The position numbers were made by a program, and so were the translations under genes. Below the pieces are notes generated by a model. The model was not told where the DNA came from. It worked only from the letters and a program-made list of their open reading frames with translations, and searched no databases. Below are positions 21,745 through 34,827 of a stretch of DNA of 64,000 nt, piece by piece; position 1 is the stretch's first letter; each line of letters opens with the position of its first letter. The stretch comes from Balamuthia mandrillaris (lineage: Eukaryota; Discosea; Longamoebia; Balamuthiidae): the NCBI GenBank assembly GCA_031835245.1, contig JAVKOQ010000231.1, forward strand, positions 1 to 64,000. Reading direction: 5' to 3'.

Positions 21745-23696
21745 TTAAACGTTAACCACCACGGAAGCAAAGGCGATGGTTAGATTGTGGATCTGCTGCT
21801 CCACTTTGACACACGTTAGTGTGTGTTTTCGTTGGTGTAGTCGTTATTGCACTTAAGATAACATCACTGCGTTTTGGTCTTGTTTTCTGCGGCCTTGTGC
21901 TTTGGTTTTTTTTATCGTCAACAAAAGAAGAAGGAAAAAGAAGAACAACAAGAAGAGAATCAGGAAACAAGAAGGGAAGAACGAACATGGAGTTTTGAAA
22001 GAGACTTGCAAGATCTTGTCGGCCATCTGACATCCATTCAAGGCCAAAATGGCCTGCTGTGCATCCTCCAATTTTACATAGTTGACAAACCCATAACCCT
22101 ACATAATTTGTTTAAAGCATCAGCATGCAAGAAAAAGAGAAACGAGGGAGGAAGCAGAAGAAGCAGAAGCAGAAGAAGAAGAAGAAGCACAAGAGCAACA
22201 AGAAGAACAACAAACCTTGCAAGTATTCGAATCTAAGTTACGAATTACTTTAACGTTCACAATAGCTCCATACGGTCCAAAGAGGCGGTACATCAAGTTC
22301 TCGTCCGTCTCAGGCGCAAGATTATACACAAACAGGCAATAGCCATTGCCTCCTGCTGCTCCTCCTTGTTGCATCTGATGATGAGCGGGAGCTTGATGAG
22401 GGTGATGAGAGTATGGTGCGGGAGCGCCATACATGGCCGCCATGCCCTCGGCGCCAGGGGCAGCGGCCATGCCGCTCATGTCGCCGTACATGGCCGCCGT
22501 TGCTGCGGCAGGATGGTGATGATGGCCGTAGGGGGAGTAGCGAGCGTGCGCCATTGGACCATAGACTGTGGGTTGTTTGTATTGTTGTGTCCGTTTCTTT
22601 TTCATTTTGTCAACCCCTGTATCTGCAAACTATTTTTGGTTGGAAAGAAAAAACAGGGAGTTAGCGGCTCTTCTGATTGGGAGAGGGAGAGAGGAACAAA
22701 CTTTGACTTGGAGAGTCTGGGTTGTGTTAGGAAGCTGGACGTTATTAAGGGCAGCGATGGCAGCTTCAGCTTGACTTCTGGTGTCGAAACGAACGAAGCC
22801 TACACCTCTGCTTTGGCCCATTGGATCTGCTCATAGGTTTTAAAAAAGTTATAAGAATAATGAAGAAATATTTCAAATCGAGAGAGAGACAGAGAGACAG
22901 AGAGAAGATCTCAGTAATGCAAAAAGTTTAACCATAAATTGCGTTTGGTTTCATGATTGGTTTTAAACCAAATTCAAACCGACCAACGACCATCATCGAT
23001 GAAGAGAAAAGAAGGAAGATACGGGAAGAGAAGGAAACACAAAACAACGTACTTGTTAGCACTTTAGACTCTATAATCTTGCCATAAGGAGAGAAGAGCT
23101 GTTCGAGACCAGCCGAGTTGATTGAAGGATCTAATCTAGCCACGTAGAGATTGGCGTGTTTAATGTCGGTAGAGGCTGGTCTAGCATAACTTACTTTAAG
23201 TCTCTTGTTGTCGATCCCCTTTCCTATTTATGCAAGAGGAGAAAGCAGAAAAAAGAATAGAAGAGGAGATGGAGAGAGAGAGAGAGAGAGGAGAGAAGGA
23301 AGGAAAAAGTCCAAAAATGAAAGTAAAAGTAAAGCAATTCAAAAACAAAAACAAAAACAAAAAGAAGGATAACGTCGGATCAAAGTGATATAAAGTAGTT
23401 GCAGTTGATGATAATGTTGAGGCGTTGAAGTTCCGATACGACGGTAATGTGATATAAAAGCAAAACCAAACAAAAACAAACCATGAATGAAATGGCAAAG
23501 GATGAATACATTGCATTGTAATAAAAAAGCAGTCGCAGTTGTTTGAAACAAAAGAAGGAAAAAAAGTAAATAAAAAAGACTGATGATAATGAAAAGGAAA
23601 ACCAAAAACAATAAACAAAAGCAAGGCTGAAAAATAGAACAAAAACAAATATTGAAGGTATAGCGCAGTTCGTGAAAAAGAAAAGGGAATAGTGCG

Positions 23697-23736
<40 letters not shown>

Positions 23737-23890
23737 GGAAAAGGAAGAAAGGGGTTACGGCTTTAAGGATTGTTGGAACAGAATTACGCACGCTGAGAGA
23801 GAGAGAGAGAGAGAGAGGGAGGAGTAGGCAAGCAGACAAAGAGAATAGAGAGACACAACGCAATAACGGAGAGAAGAGAGCAGAGAGAGC

Positions 23891-23941
<51 letters not shown>

Positions 23942-24585
23942 AGGAGAGAGAACAATACCATTCATGGCTTGTATGGCGGCAGTAGCCGAGGATTCGAGCT
24001 GATACTTTACAAAGCCGTAACCCATCGATTGTCCTGGTGGTTGGAAAAAATACAAAAAAAAATGAAGAAAGCAAAAAAATCAGAGTGAGTGAGTGAACAA
24101 GGATTTGTGAGTGAGAAGTAAAGAAAAAGAGATTGAATGGTGGTATCAAAAAAAGGGGAGAGAAAAGAGTGGAAGAAGAAGGGGAAGGGAAAAATCTGTA
24201 GCAAACCTGTGTGTTTGTCAACCATCAGCTTGCAGCTTTCAATGGGGCCAAATTGATTGAAGAGGTTGAGCAACCCTATCTCTTTGACGGTCGGGGGCAG
24301 GTAGTTGACGATGAGGTTTCGCCTGGCGTCATCCTCCTCCTCCTCCTCCTCCCCCCCTTGCTGCTGCTCCTCGAGGTCGTCCTCCTCCTTGTCCAGATTC
24401 TCCTCGGGAAAGGTCACCTCCTCCGCCTCCTCCTCCTGCTGCTGTCCTTCCTGATCGCCGCCATCGCCCTGGCTGTCCTCCTGTTTTGCGTCGTCGGCGC
24501 TATCGCGCTCCTCTTGGTCCTCGTGGTTGCCCTCATCCGTGTAGTAGGACGGACTTGCGGCGTCGTTGGATTTTGTGTCCGCCAT
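21745..24585 (-). CDS. Three-RRM RNA-binding protein (ELAV/CELF type)
   Basis: Seven exons on the minus strand (24585-24207, 24033-23959, 23223-23053, 22829-22702, 22629-22216, 22098-21987, 21803-21745) give 445 residues. After ~95 acidic residues come RRM1 (NLIVNYLPPT, GYGFVKYQ), RRM2 (NLYVARLDP, SRGVGFVRFD, LQVKFADTG), a linker rich in Ala, Met, His and Tyr (residues ~265-330), and RRM3 (CLFVYNLAPETDENLMYRLF, GYGFVNYVKLEDAQQAI). The RRM1-RRM2 pair plus a distant RRM3 is the ELAV/CELF layout, pointing to mRNA stability, splicing or translation control. The last exon is ambiguous: using the second AG (21798) gives a different short tail ending at 21752. Two GTCGAC motifs lie 69 and 93 bp upstream. 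Confidence 0.87.
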
Positions 24586-25198
24586 CTGCTTCCCTCCCCT
24601 TTGCTGCTCTCTCTCACAAAAACTTTTTTTTTTGCTTTTGTCGGTGATTTATTGTCGACGGAGGAAAGAATTTTCTTGTCGACACAATGAGAAGAATGCA
24701 AAGAATGTTGTTGCCATCGTGCGTGGATCGCTACCAAACATGGAGAAAGCTGAGGTCATCGTTGACCTTTTTTCGGGTCTGCCGGGCAGCATCCAAAAAG
24801 CGTCCAGGTCATTTCTGGGCTGTGCTCCAGTTTAACGGGTTGGACACTTGGGAATTTTTTGGGTGGGAGAGGGAGAGAGACACCAACGAAAAAAATTTAC
24901 GATAGAGAAAACAAACAGAAATAAAATAGGTCTCCCTCCTCCCCTCAGAAATAAGCAGAAGACAAAGACCATCCTTTTTTTTGGGTTGTTTTGTTTGTTT
25001 GTGGCTTTGCGCTTCTTCCTCTTCCCTTTTGATTTGTGTCTCCGCAACGAAAGAGAGAAAGAAAGGCGTGCAAGCAGAAGAAGATCTGTTTTTTTTTGTT
25101 ATTTTATTTTTTTTGTAATTAGATTTTCTCTTTTTATATTTTTTTTGAATTTTTTTTTGTAGCGAGCACCCGACAGCTTTCAAGAGTAAATCACAATC
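24586..25198. other. Divergent intergenic region, 24.6-25.2 kb
   Basis: About 610 bp between the RRM gene (minus) and the Lys-rich gene (plus). It carries the GTCGAC pair at 24654 and 24678 and long T runs before 25199. No further gene is seen. Confidence 0.5.
24654..24683. promoter_or_regulatory. Paired GTCGAC motifs, 24-bp spacing
   Basis: GTCGAC at 24654-24659 and 24678-24683 (the second within TGTCGACA), 69-98 bp upstream of the RRM-protein ATG on the minus strand. Confidence 0.5.
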
Positions 25199-25234
25199 AT
25201 GGTTTGTTGCTTTGATTTTTTCCTCAACAGCTTT

Positions 25235-25281
<47 letters not shown>

Positions 25282-26041
25282 CTCTCTCTCTCTCGATTCG
25301 TTGTTGTGGAGTCGTTGACGTCAAAGATGTTTTTTTTTTATTTTGTATTTTTGTTGATTCCTTTCTTCGTTAACCTCCGCTCATTTCTCGTTTTTTAAAA
25401 TCTTTTTCTTCTCTGCTCTCTCATCTTGCCTCTTTCCCCTCCTTCTCCTCCCCTCTTTCGCTACTCTCTCTTTCTCTCTCCAGTCATCAACAAAGAAAGG
25501 CAAAGAAGAGAAACAAGTGGCAAAGGACAAAAGCAAAGACAAGAAAAAGAAGGAGAAGAAGGACAAAAAGAAAGTTACCGAAGAAGAGGAGGCCGCAGCC
25601 TCAAACGGTGGCGGTAGTGATGGAGAGCAAGGCGCGGGGGTGATCGACTTGGAGGCAGCGGGCGTGAAGCACTCCCCCTCGCTCGACAAAAAGCCGAAGA
25701 AGGGCATCCTGAGGAAGGAGGGAGATGCCAGCCCCGCCAGGAAGGGCCTGGCGGTGGCCGGCCTGGAGGCGGTGCCCGAGAACGAGGGCAAGAGCACCAA
25801 GAAGAGCAAGTACGCGGTGGTGGAGGGAAAGGCGGGAGTCATTCGTAAGGACGATGAGGGCGCTGGCGGCGACTCTCTCAAGTCTCGAAGCCGATCAAAG
25901 ACAAGCCCGGCCTCATCGGGCGGCAAGGACAAAGACAAGGACTCGAGCAACACGATCTCAAAGGGGAGCAAGGACAGCAGCGCGAACAACATTATCAAGA
26001 AGGACAAAGAGAAAAGCAACCAGATCATCAAGAAGAAGTAG
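25199..26041 (+). CDS. Small Lys-rich protein; first exon is the ATG only
   Basis: Exon 1 is just the ATG (25199-25201), followed by an intron with donor GTTTGTTG and a CT-rich acceptor. Exon 2 (25484-26041) continues in frame as SSTKKGKEEKQVAKDKSKDK, giving 186 residues. About a third of the protein is Lys, with Ser/Glu-rich linkers and no globular domain, so it is probably intrinsically disordered. The segment KPKKGILRKEG resembles the KGILK motif with which inhibitor-2 binds protein phosphatase 1. This is suggestive only, since the rest of inhibitor-2 is not seen. An ATG in exon 2 (25517) would give a shorter product. Function unknown. Confidence 0.6.
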
Positions 26042-26260
26042 AGAGTTTGCGAGAGGCGAAAGTAGGACGGGGGGAGGTTGGTGGCTCTCTCTCTCTCTCC
26101 CCCTCTTTGTTTTTTTCTGTAGTTTTTTTTTTCAAACCTATTTTTTTTCCCCCCTTGGCGCAAGCGGACGGAAAGGGAACACAACAAAAAAACACTTCTT
26201 TGCTGCGCTCGAGACGAGAGAGAGAGAGAGAGAGAGAGTGAGAGAGAGAAATGGCGGAAG

Positions 26261-26348
26261 AGAAATGGCAAGGGAAAAAAGGGCAGCAAAAAAAGTCCCT
26301 GCGCTTCCCTGCTACTTCTAGCGGGGAAATTTAGTGTCGACAAGGACC
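26261..26348 (+). repeat. 88-bp dispersed element, copy 1
   Basis: About 90% identical (79 of 88 by eye, no gaps) to 63525-63612. Shared core words are GCTTCCCTGCTACTT, GCGGG and TTAGTGTCGACAAGGACC. It lies about 470 bp upstream of the spermidine-synthase ATG on the same strand. Confidence 0.85.
26335..26342. promoter_or_regulatory. TGTCGACA palindrome inside dispersed element
   Basis: Full palindrome at the 3' end of the 88-bp element, conserved in both copies. Confidence 0.45.
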
Positions 26349-26494
26349 GCTGTCAAACCACTCCATTGCGCGTTTGGGCAAATAGAGCGAGAGGAATGGG
26401 AATCCGCGGGGAATTCTCGCACAGCGCCGCTGCGTGCCCGAACTGGACGCTTTTGCCCCGCTCCGCCCCTCTCCCAGATGCTCGTCCCCCTATC

Positions 26495-26502
26495 TGTCGA
26501 CA
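26495..26502. promoter_or_regulatory. TGTCGACA palindrome
   Basis: Second full palindrome in this intergenic region, 315 bp upstream of the spermidine-synthase ATG. Confidence 0.4.
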
Positions 26503-26816
26503 TGGAACGTGGAATTACATTTCACCCTTTTTTCCTCTCTCTCTTCTCTTTTTTCTTTCTTTGCCGTAAGCCAACTGCTGCTGCTGCTCACTCCTTCCCC
26601 TGTGCCATCGCCGCCTCCGCCCTTCGCTTTCCCCCCTTTCCCCCCACAAGGCTGTGTTGTTAGGTACGTACACGCGGTGGTTGTAGCAAGGTTTTTTTTT
26701 TGGTTTTGTTTTGTTGATGACCAAAAAAAAAAAAGACGGATGAAACTGATTTTCTCTTTTTTTTTTAAATCTTCGTCGTCGCGCTTTGTGGGTGCGTGCG
26801 TGCAGTAACGAAAAAG

Positions 26817-28476
<1,660 letters not shown>

Positions 28477-28636
28477 AAGGAACAAAAGGATGGAAAGGTT
28501 CTTTTTTTTTGTTTTTTTGTTTTTGCTGTTTCTTTCTCGTGCTTTCACGCTCTTTTAAAAAAAAGGTTTAGAGTTCCTCTTTGCGTTAGCTTCTTGTTTG
28601 CTTTGTATGTTTGTGTTTGTGTTTTTTGTTTTTGGA

Positions 28637-30816
28637 TCAAAGGATGAGACGAGCTTGTTCGGGTTGGACCACAAAGTTGCGAGAAGGTTGGTAGAAGCAA
28701 CAACGCTCGGATGGAGTTGAGTCCGCTTCTTTCTTCGTCTCGTTCTTGGATGCCTCCTTCTTTGTCTCACCCCCTTTTTTCGTTTGTGTTAGAAGAGAGA
28801 AGACGAAGGAAGAGAGAAGCAGAGATAGCGAACAAGAGACAGAGAGAACGAGAGAAGCAGAGAAGAAAGCAGTGGAAGGAAGGAAGGACGAACGAGGAGA
28901 AGTAATGTGATTAATCCATCGACGGCCAGAAGGAGATCTCCCCACTTGCCCCAAGAACGTCGGCGGAGCGCTCCTTTTCTCCTCGCCTCGCTGGCGAACG
29001 AGCTGAAGAGCCAGCGAGAGCACTTGCTTCAACTGCAGCTCCACTTTTGCAAAATGGCTCTCCATCTTTGCTTCCTCCAACAACAACAGCTTGTTGTTCT
29101 CCTCTTCTTCTCCTTCTTCTTTCTCGCCTCCTGCAGCTTCTCCTCTGTTTTCTTTCTCCTTCTTGAAGAAGTGAAGACGACGAATCCAACGCACATAAGA
29201 GGCGATGTCGAGAGAGAGCTTTCGCATTTCATCCTCCAACGAAGAAAACGAAACTGGAGAAGAAGACGACGACGACGACGAAGAAGATGAAGAAGCAACA
29301 AGCTTGCGAAGACTTTCATTCAACGTTCGGATGTTTTGAATGAAGAGAGTCAAAATGTCTTCCAACTTGTGCTGACGGTTGGTTTCCTGCTCACCCTCGC
29401 CAAGCGGACGAAGAAGAAGACGAAGCCGCTTGGCCTCCTCCCCCTCTCCCTCCACCTCTCCTTCTTCTCCTTCCCCTTCTTCGCCTCGCCGGCCCACCAC
29501 CAAGGCTCGGCTGGAGAGCAGGTAATGCAGCGCTCTTCCTCCGCTGGCAACCACCACGGCGCTCTCTCCTCCTCCCTCTCCCGCTCCCTCCGCCTCTTTA
29601 TCCTCCTGCTTTCCTTTGTGCTTCGGTGGGACGAGCGGGGAGGAGGCGGCGGAGGAGGAGGAGGAGGAGGAGGGGGCGTGAGCGACGGAGGAGAGCAGGA
29701 AGGAGCGAAAGGTTTGCGGTTGGCCGCCGCGGACCAGGAGCAGGGTGTCCCCATCGCGAACGAACTTCTCGTGCTCTATCTCCGCGCCGCTGCACAGGTA
29801 TACTTTTGTTGTCTCTGTATTATCATTATTTATTTTTGTTTTTGTTTGTATTAAAAAAAGTTTAATACAATAAAAATAAAATAAAAAAATTAAGATAAAA
29901 AATTATTACAAAAGAATATGCTATTTTTAAAGGACAAAAAGAAAAGAAAGATAAACAAATGAACAAAAATAAATAAATATAGGAAAAAAAGTAAAAAGTT
30001 AAAAAGTTTAAAGTTAAAAAAAAATAAATAATTTACTTTTAACAAAAAATAAAGATACGATAATAAATAAATAAAAATATAGATTATTGCAACATAAAAT
30101 AAAAATAAGAAAAAATGATAACAAGAATTTTTTTTAAAAAATAAATAAAAATAAAAATAAATAAAAATAAAAATAAAAATAAAAATAAAATTGCATCTCC
30201 ATAAAAATAAAAAAATGTTCAAAAACCCAAAAAACAAACCTTCAAACTTGTGGTGGTCCTCCTCGTCGGGGAGGAACAGCTTCTCTCTGGCGGAGCGAAG
30301 GAACGCCGAAAGGGGTTGGCCGTGAGGGAACGACAGGACTCGTCCCTCCAGCACGCCCGTTTCGTTTTCAACGTTTTTGCTCTCGCCGCTGTTCCTGCTT
30401 GGGAGAAGATAAAAGAGAGCCACCATTCGACGTTTGGCACGGCGATGACGATGCCGGGAGGAGGAGTGGCGGCCACGTTTGCCTTCTCCTTCGCCTTCGT
30501 CGTCCTCGCCTGCTTCTTCTCCTCCCTTTGCGCCTTTGTCTTTGCCCTCCTCCTCTTTCTTCAACGATAGAGTGGAGGAGGAGGAAGAAGTGCCCTCATC
30601 GTCTCCTTCTTCTGAGCCCTCCTCCTCTTCTTCGTCGTCCTGCTCTTCCTTATCGTTCGCCTCGTCCTCGTCTTCGTCGTCGTCGCTGCTCTCGGAGGAA
30701 TAAGAATTGGAGTAGGAGTAGGTCCTTTCGTTCTCTTCCTCGGTCTCGCTCTTTCCTCTCTCGGAACCTCCGCCACGTCTCACAACATCCTTTGGCGATA
30801 ACGAGTCCTTCTCCAT
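28637..30816 (-). CDS. Ub/DCX-like domain protein with coiled coil
   Basis: Two exons on the minus strand, 30816-30240 and 29802-28637, give 580 residues. The N-terminus is acidic/Ser-rich (residues 20-115). A ubiquitin-like segment follows (FYLLPSRN, SAFLRSAREKLFLPDEED, then across the intron KFEVYLCSGAEIEHEKFVRD and GDTLLLVRGG), a pattern typical of doublecortin-like domains. A Pro/Ser/Glu-rich linker leads to HKLEDILTLFIQNIRTLNES and MESHFAKVELQLKQVLSLAL, likely coiled coil. The extreme C-terminus is uncertain: a pyrimidine-rich stretch at about 28740-28900 could be a second intron rather than coding. If DCX-like it may bind microtubules, but that is inference. The 437-bp intron is AT-rich, unlike all others here. 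Confidence 0.6.
29803..30239 (-). repeat. AT-rich intron with A/T homopolymer-type repeats
   Basis: Sole confident intron of the Ub/DCX-like gene. About 350 bp of AAATAAAA-type repeats on the plus strand, against the pyrimidine CT/CTT repeats of other long introns. GT and AG ends are intact and the phase-1 join restores the domain. Confidence 0.75.
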
Positions 30817-31460
30817 CTTTTCTTTTTTGTTTTATGTATAACGTTGGCTTCTTTTGTCCTCTTCTTTGTATTTTTTTAACTCTGCGTTTTATAATTGTTT
30901 CATATTATAGTTCGCTTGTTTTATAATTAACATAACAAAAAAAAAAATGTCGTTGTAACAATTCTCCGAAGGGACGCGGCCTGCTCTGCTGGACTACGAC
31001 AAAACCTCCTTGGCTGCCTGCCAACACAAAACTGCAACTAATAATAAGAAAAAAAAGAAGGCGTTGGTCGCAGTGCTGTGGAACTGTTTTGTGGGACTTT
31101 TGTTTTTTGCACAACAGTTGAGGAAAAAAGAAGAAGAACGGGAAGGAGGAGAACAACAAGAACGGAAGCGCTCTCTTATATCTTTAACACATAAGGGCGC
31201 TTCAGGTGATCTTCACCAGTGAGACAAAACGGAAGAAAAGCAATTAGGAGGACAAATATTGCCCTATAATATAATTGGCGATAATTCGGGTCTATATTAA
31301 TTAATATACGAATAAAAAGAAAAAATAAAAAAAAGTCCTGAAAGCTTGCTTGCGATAGTAGAAGCATTCTCTGGGTGTGTTGCTAAGCAAGAAGAGAGAA
31401 AGAAAAAAATAACACCCGCTTTCAGAACAAAAAAAAAAAGCAAAAAAAAAACCATTACAG
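30817..31460. other. Divergent intergenic region, 30.8-31.5 kb
   Basis: About 640 bp between the Ub/DCX-like gene (minus) and the large low-complexity gene (plus). A/T-rich patches (TATATTAATTAATATACG near 31290) and long A runs. No TGTCGACA motif and no gene recognised. Confidence 0.5.
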
Positions 31461-34400
31461 ATGTCCTCCACACCGCCACCTTCCGTGCAGGTGACGGAGG
31501 CCTCCCCGCCCTCCTCTCTTTCCTCCTCCCCGACCTCCTCCAGCTCCAAGCACAAGCCCTCCGCCACAACCACGCCTCACTCTCGCCACCACCAACGCGC
31601 TCGACGCTCCCGTCGTCACCACCATCACCACAGCCATCGCACGCACAGCCACCGCCGTTACGACAAGAAGAAGCGGCTCAGCGTGCTGCTGTGCCTTCCC
31701 TCCAACGACCCTTTCTTTCTTTCCTCCTCCAACAACAACCACGAGGAGGCCTACGAGGAGGAAGACGCCGCGACCGCGGCGACGAAAATGGCCGCCGGAA
31801 AGGTTCTCTTCTGCCCCAAGTCCTTGGATGCTCTGCTGCGTCGCAGCTCGGCCGCGTTTCACCACCAACTGCGTCGCTCGACGTCGACGAGGCAAAGAGT
31901 GACGAGAGCCTTCCTCACCACGGGCGTGGAGCTGAAGAGCCAAAAGGACTTTCTTCCGTTCCTCCAGGACACCTCCTCCAACGCTTCCTCCTCCTCTGCT
32001 TCTTCCTCTTCCTTGGCGTCGACCTCCTCCTCGTTGTCTGCAACGACCACCACGATAGTGGTTACCACCGACGACAGGGCCTTCGAGAACGACATATTCT
32101 TCGCCGAGGACCTCTTCCGAGGCACGCTCTTGCGGAGGAGAGGGGAGGAGCTGCTGCAGCGATGGCGGCGGAGAGGGGAGCGCAAGCGGCGGCTGTGGGG
32201 GGCGTTGCGGGAGGAGCGGCGGCGGCAGAGGCACCTCCGCGGGGTGTTCTTGGAGAGGTGGAGCCAAGCCTTGGTGGCCTTGACCAAAGCCGTTCTTCAA
32301 GCGATGGACTCTTTGCTCCTGCCCTCTGCGGGAGAGACAGGAGGAGAAGGAGGAGAAGAAAGAGCAGAGAGGAAGAGGGACTTTGAAAGAAGGATTCTGT
32401 TGTTGAACGAGCTGGTGGAGATGTTGAGGAAAGGGATGAAGCACGCCTCCGCCGAAGTGGAGGAAGTGCGAAGAGCCACCATGAAGCAACTCGTGCAGAA
32501 AGCTATTCAGGTTCGAAGCCTCGCGACAGCAACACCCACAACAGAACAGGACGCAGAGGAGGAGAAGAAGGAGAACAGGAAAGAGGTTTGCGTCGAGTTT
32601 AGAGCGGAGTTGTTGCACTTGTTGAAAGAATGCGAAGGAGCGATCAACAAAGAGAACCAAATGCAGCTGCTGGAAGACCAAAAGGAGGAAGAACAGGAGG
32701 AGGAGGAGAAGAAGCACACCAAGAGAAAGAAGCTCAAGTCCTCCAGCCTCGGCAAAACAGATAGGAAGGAGGTTCATCCTCACGAAAGAAGCCGAAGACA
32801 TAAACGTGGCGGCTCTCATTTCGTTCGCCGCTCTCATCTGGAACCTGGCAAAAAGGACGAAGAGAAGAAGCGCCGCTCCTCCGGTTTCATGAAGAAGAGA
32901 GGAGAAGCGCGGCACAGCATTGCTTATGGCTCCAAAGCAGTAGGAGCCGCGGCGGGAGGAGGCGTTCTCGTTGGCGGCGCTTTGTCGCCTCTTTCCATTA
33001 CCTCCCATGATGAGAGCAAACGAAGAAAAGGAGAAGGGGAGGAAGAGATGGACGAGAAGAGGAGGAAGTCGAGAAGCAGCGATAGCAGCCCGCTCGTGAA
33101 GAAGAGACATCATCATCACCATCGCCATTCTCGTCATTATCGCCCAAAAGAGGGAGAGAATGAAGAGGAGAACGACCAAAATGCAAAGAGAGAGAAGAAG
33201 CGAACGAGACCGAGAAGTTGTTCCATCGACGATGAGCAAATGGCAGGGGTGAGGGCCAGAAGTCGCTCTGGCTCCACGGAATCTTCCTCCTCTCCTTCGC
33301 CTCTTCTGGTGGAGGCGACCACCAACAATGTGGCTGCTGGTCGGAGACGTAGCTCTTCCGCTGCGCCTCCTCCGACTGCTTTCTCCGCTCCCGACCAAAG
33401 AGCAACAGAGATGGGCGACAAAGAAGACCCAAAGAGACAAACAGAAGAGACGAGGGAGAAAGAGGAAGAACCAGCAGCAAAGAAAGGAGGAGAAGACGAA
33501 GCGAGGCAGAAGGAAGGAATACTTCCGGATAAAGTATTTGAGGACAAGAAAAGTGGAGTGGCAAAGTTGCGAGGAAGACCGAGAAGTTCCTCTACGAGTG
33601 CTGCGGATCAGCTGAGAGCCATTTCGGTGTCGCCTTGGCTGAAGGAACGGAACTCCGCCGGCACCAAAGATATTGCACCAGCAGAAATATCAACGGCCTC
33701 AACAAACGTGTCAACCAAGCAACGACCTGCAAAGGCCAGAGAGTTGATGTCGAGCCCCAAGTTGACGTTCGTAACCTTCCTTTATATCTTTTTTTTTTCT
33801 CCTTCCCATTTGCTTATCGTAAGAGAACATATAACAGGAGAGATGATAGTACCATTCGAGGCAGCATCGAGAAGAAACGCTCCGAAGTAATACAACGACA
33901 AAAGCTGCAAAGAAAAGTTCAAAGTGACGATGAAGAGGAAGAAACCAAAAGACCTGCCTCTTCTCTGTCGAAACAGAAACAAGAAATTGTCGGAGAGTTG
34001 GAGGTTTTGTTAAGTGGAAAAAGAATGCAACGGGTTCCCACTTCCTCAGCAGCGGAAGTTTCAACGAGGTCGCCCTCAAAGACAAAACCGAAAGACGAGA
34101 AGAAGCAGAGGAAGGGTTCATGGTTGCTGCCGTCTCCCTCGAAAGACTCGCCAAACAACTCCAAGAAAGACAAGAAAGGCAGAAGAAGTCAGTTGCAATC
34201 GCATACGTTTGACTCAAAGGGATTCCTCAAGAACAAAGGCGGCTCGGCTGAGAACTCTCCCAAGAAAACCAAAGAGAAGAGCAAGAAGAACAAGAACAAG
34301 CACCAGCACAAGAAGGACGACGACGGTAAGAAGAGCCCATCCTCTCCTCAATCTCGTTCTTTCGACCACCAGCAGTTTCTGCAGCTTGGGCAGATGGTTT

Positions 34401-34720
34401 CTTCTGGCTCCTCTCCTTCTTCCTCCGAGAAGACTTCTTCAGCAACGAGTGCAGCTTCCTCCTTCTCGGGTAGCCTCCATTCGTTGCAGGATTCTTCCTC
34501 TTCCATGTCTTCATCCACATCCTCCAATTCCTCCGTTCCTTCGTCGTTGTCTTCTTCTCCGGCGTCGTCTCTCCGAAGTACCAACAACAGCAGCAACGAA
34601 GACGCGGGTTCTCCGACGGTTTCCCTTAACCAGATGTTCGCTCCATCCGAGGTTCGACGTGTCCGTGACCTGAAGCTGAAATGGGAGTTGGAGATGGTCC
34701 GCCGTAGCGGTTCCTCTTGA
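31461..34720 (+). CDS. Large basic low-complexity protein, function unknown
   Basis: No family recognised. Exons 31461-33766 and 33838-34720 give 1,062 residues, the intron being 71 bp with a phase-2 join. A His/Arg-rich stretch lies near residue 40-70, then a region of alternating Arg and hydrophobic residues (LRGVFLERWSQALVALTKAV) that could be helical, a second helical part (FERRILLLNELVEMLRKGMK), and then long Lys/Glu/Ser/Arg-rich disordered sequence. The C-terminus is more ordered and ends with MFAPSEVRRVRDLKLKWELE. Many basic runs fit nuclear localisation. A long open frame of 661 codons runs antisense here but is a compositional artefact. Could be a chromatin- or RNA-associated scaffold. 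Confidence 0.6.
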
Positions 34721-34827
34721 GATCTTCTCTCTCTCTTGAAGAACGACGATAGAAGGAGAGAAACTGTTTGTTACAAGACATGTACATTACTTTTTCTTTT
34801 AGATCTACAACAAAGTACACTCCATCT

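Larger units (their letters stand above)
26042..26816. other. Intergenic, 26.0-26.8 kb, with dispersed element
   Basis: About 775 bp between two plus-strand genes. It holds a (GA)n tract at about 26217-26250, the 88-bp dispersed element at 26261-26348, and two TGTCGACA motifs. No gene is recognised. The GA tract is on the opposite strand from the CT tracts usual in plus-strand introns here. Confidence 0.6.

Noticed and set aside
31455-33440. 661-codon open frame antisense to the large basic protein gene
   Set aside because: It mirrors the composition of the Ser/Lys/Arg-rich gene on the other strand and has no splice context or recognisable domain.
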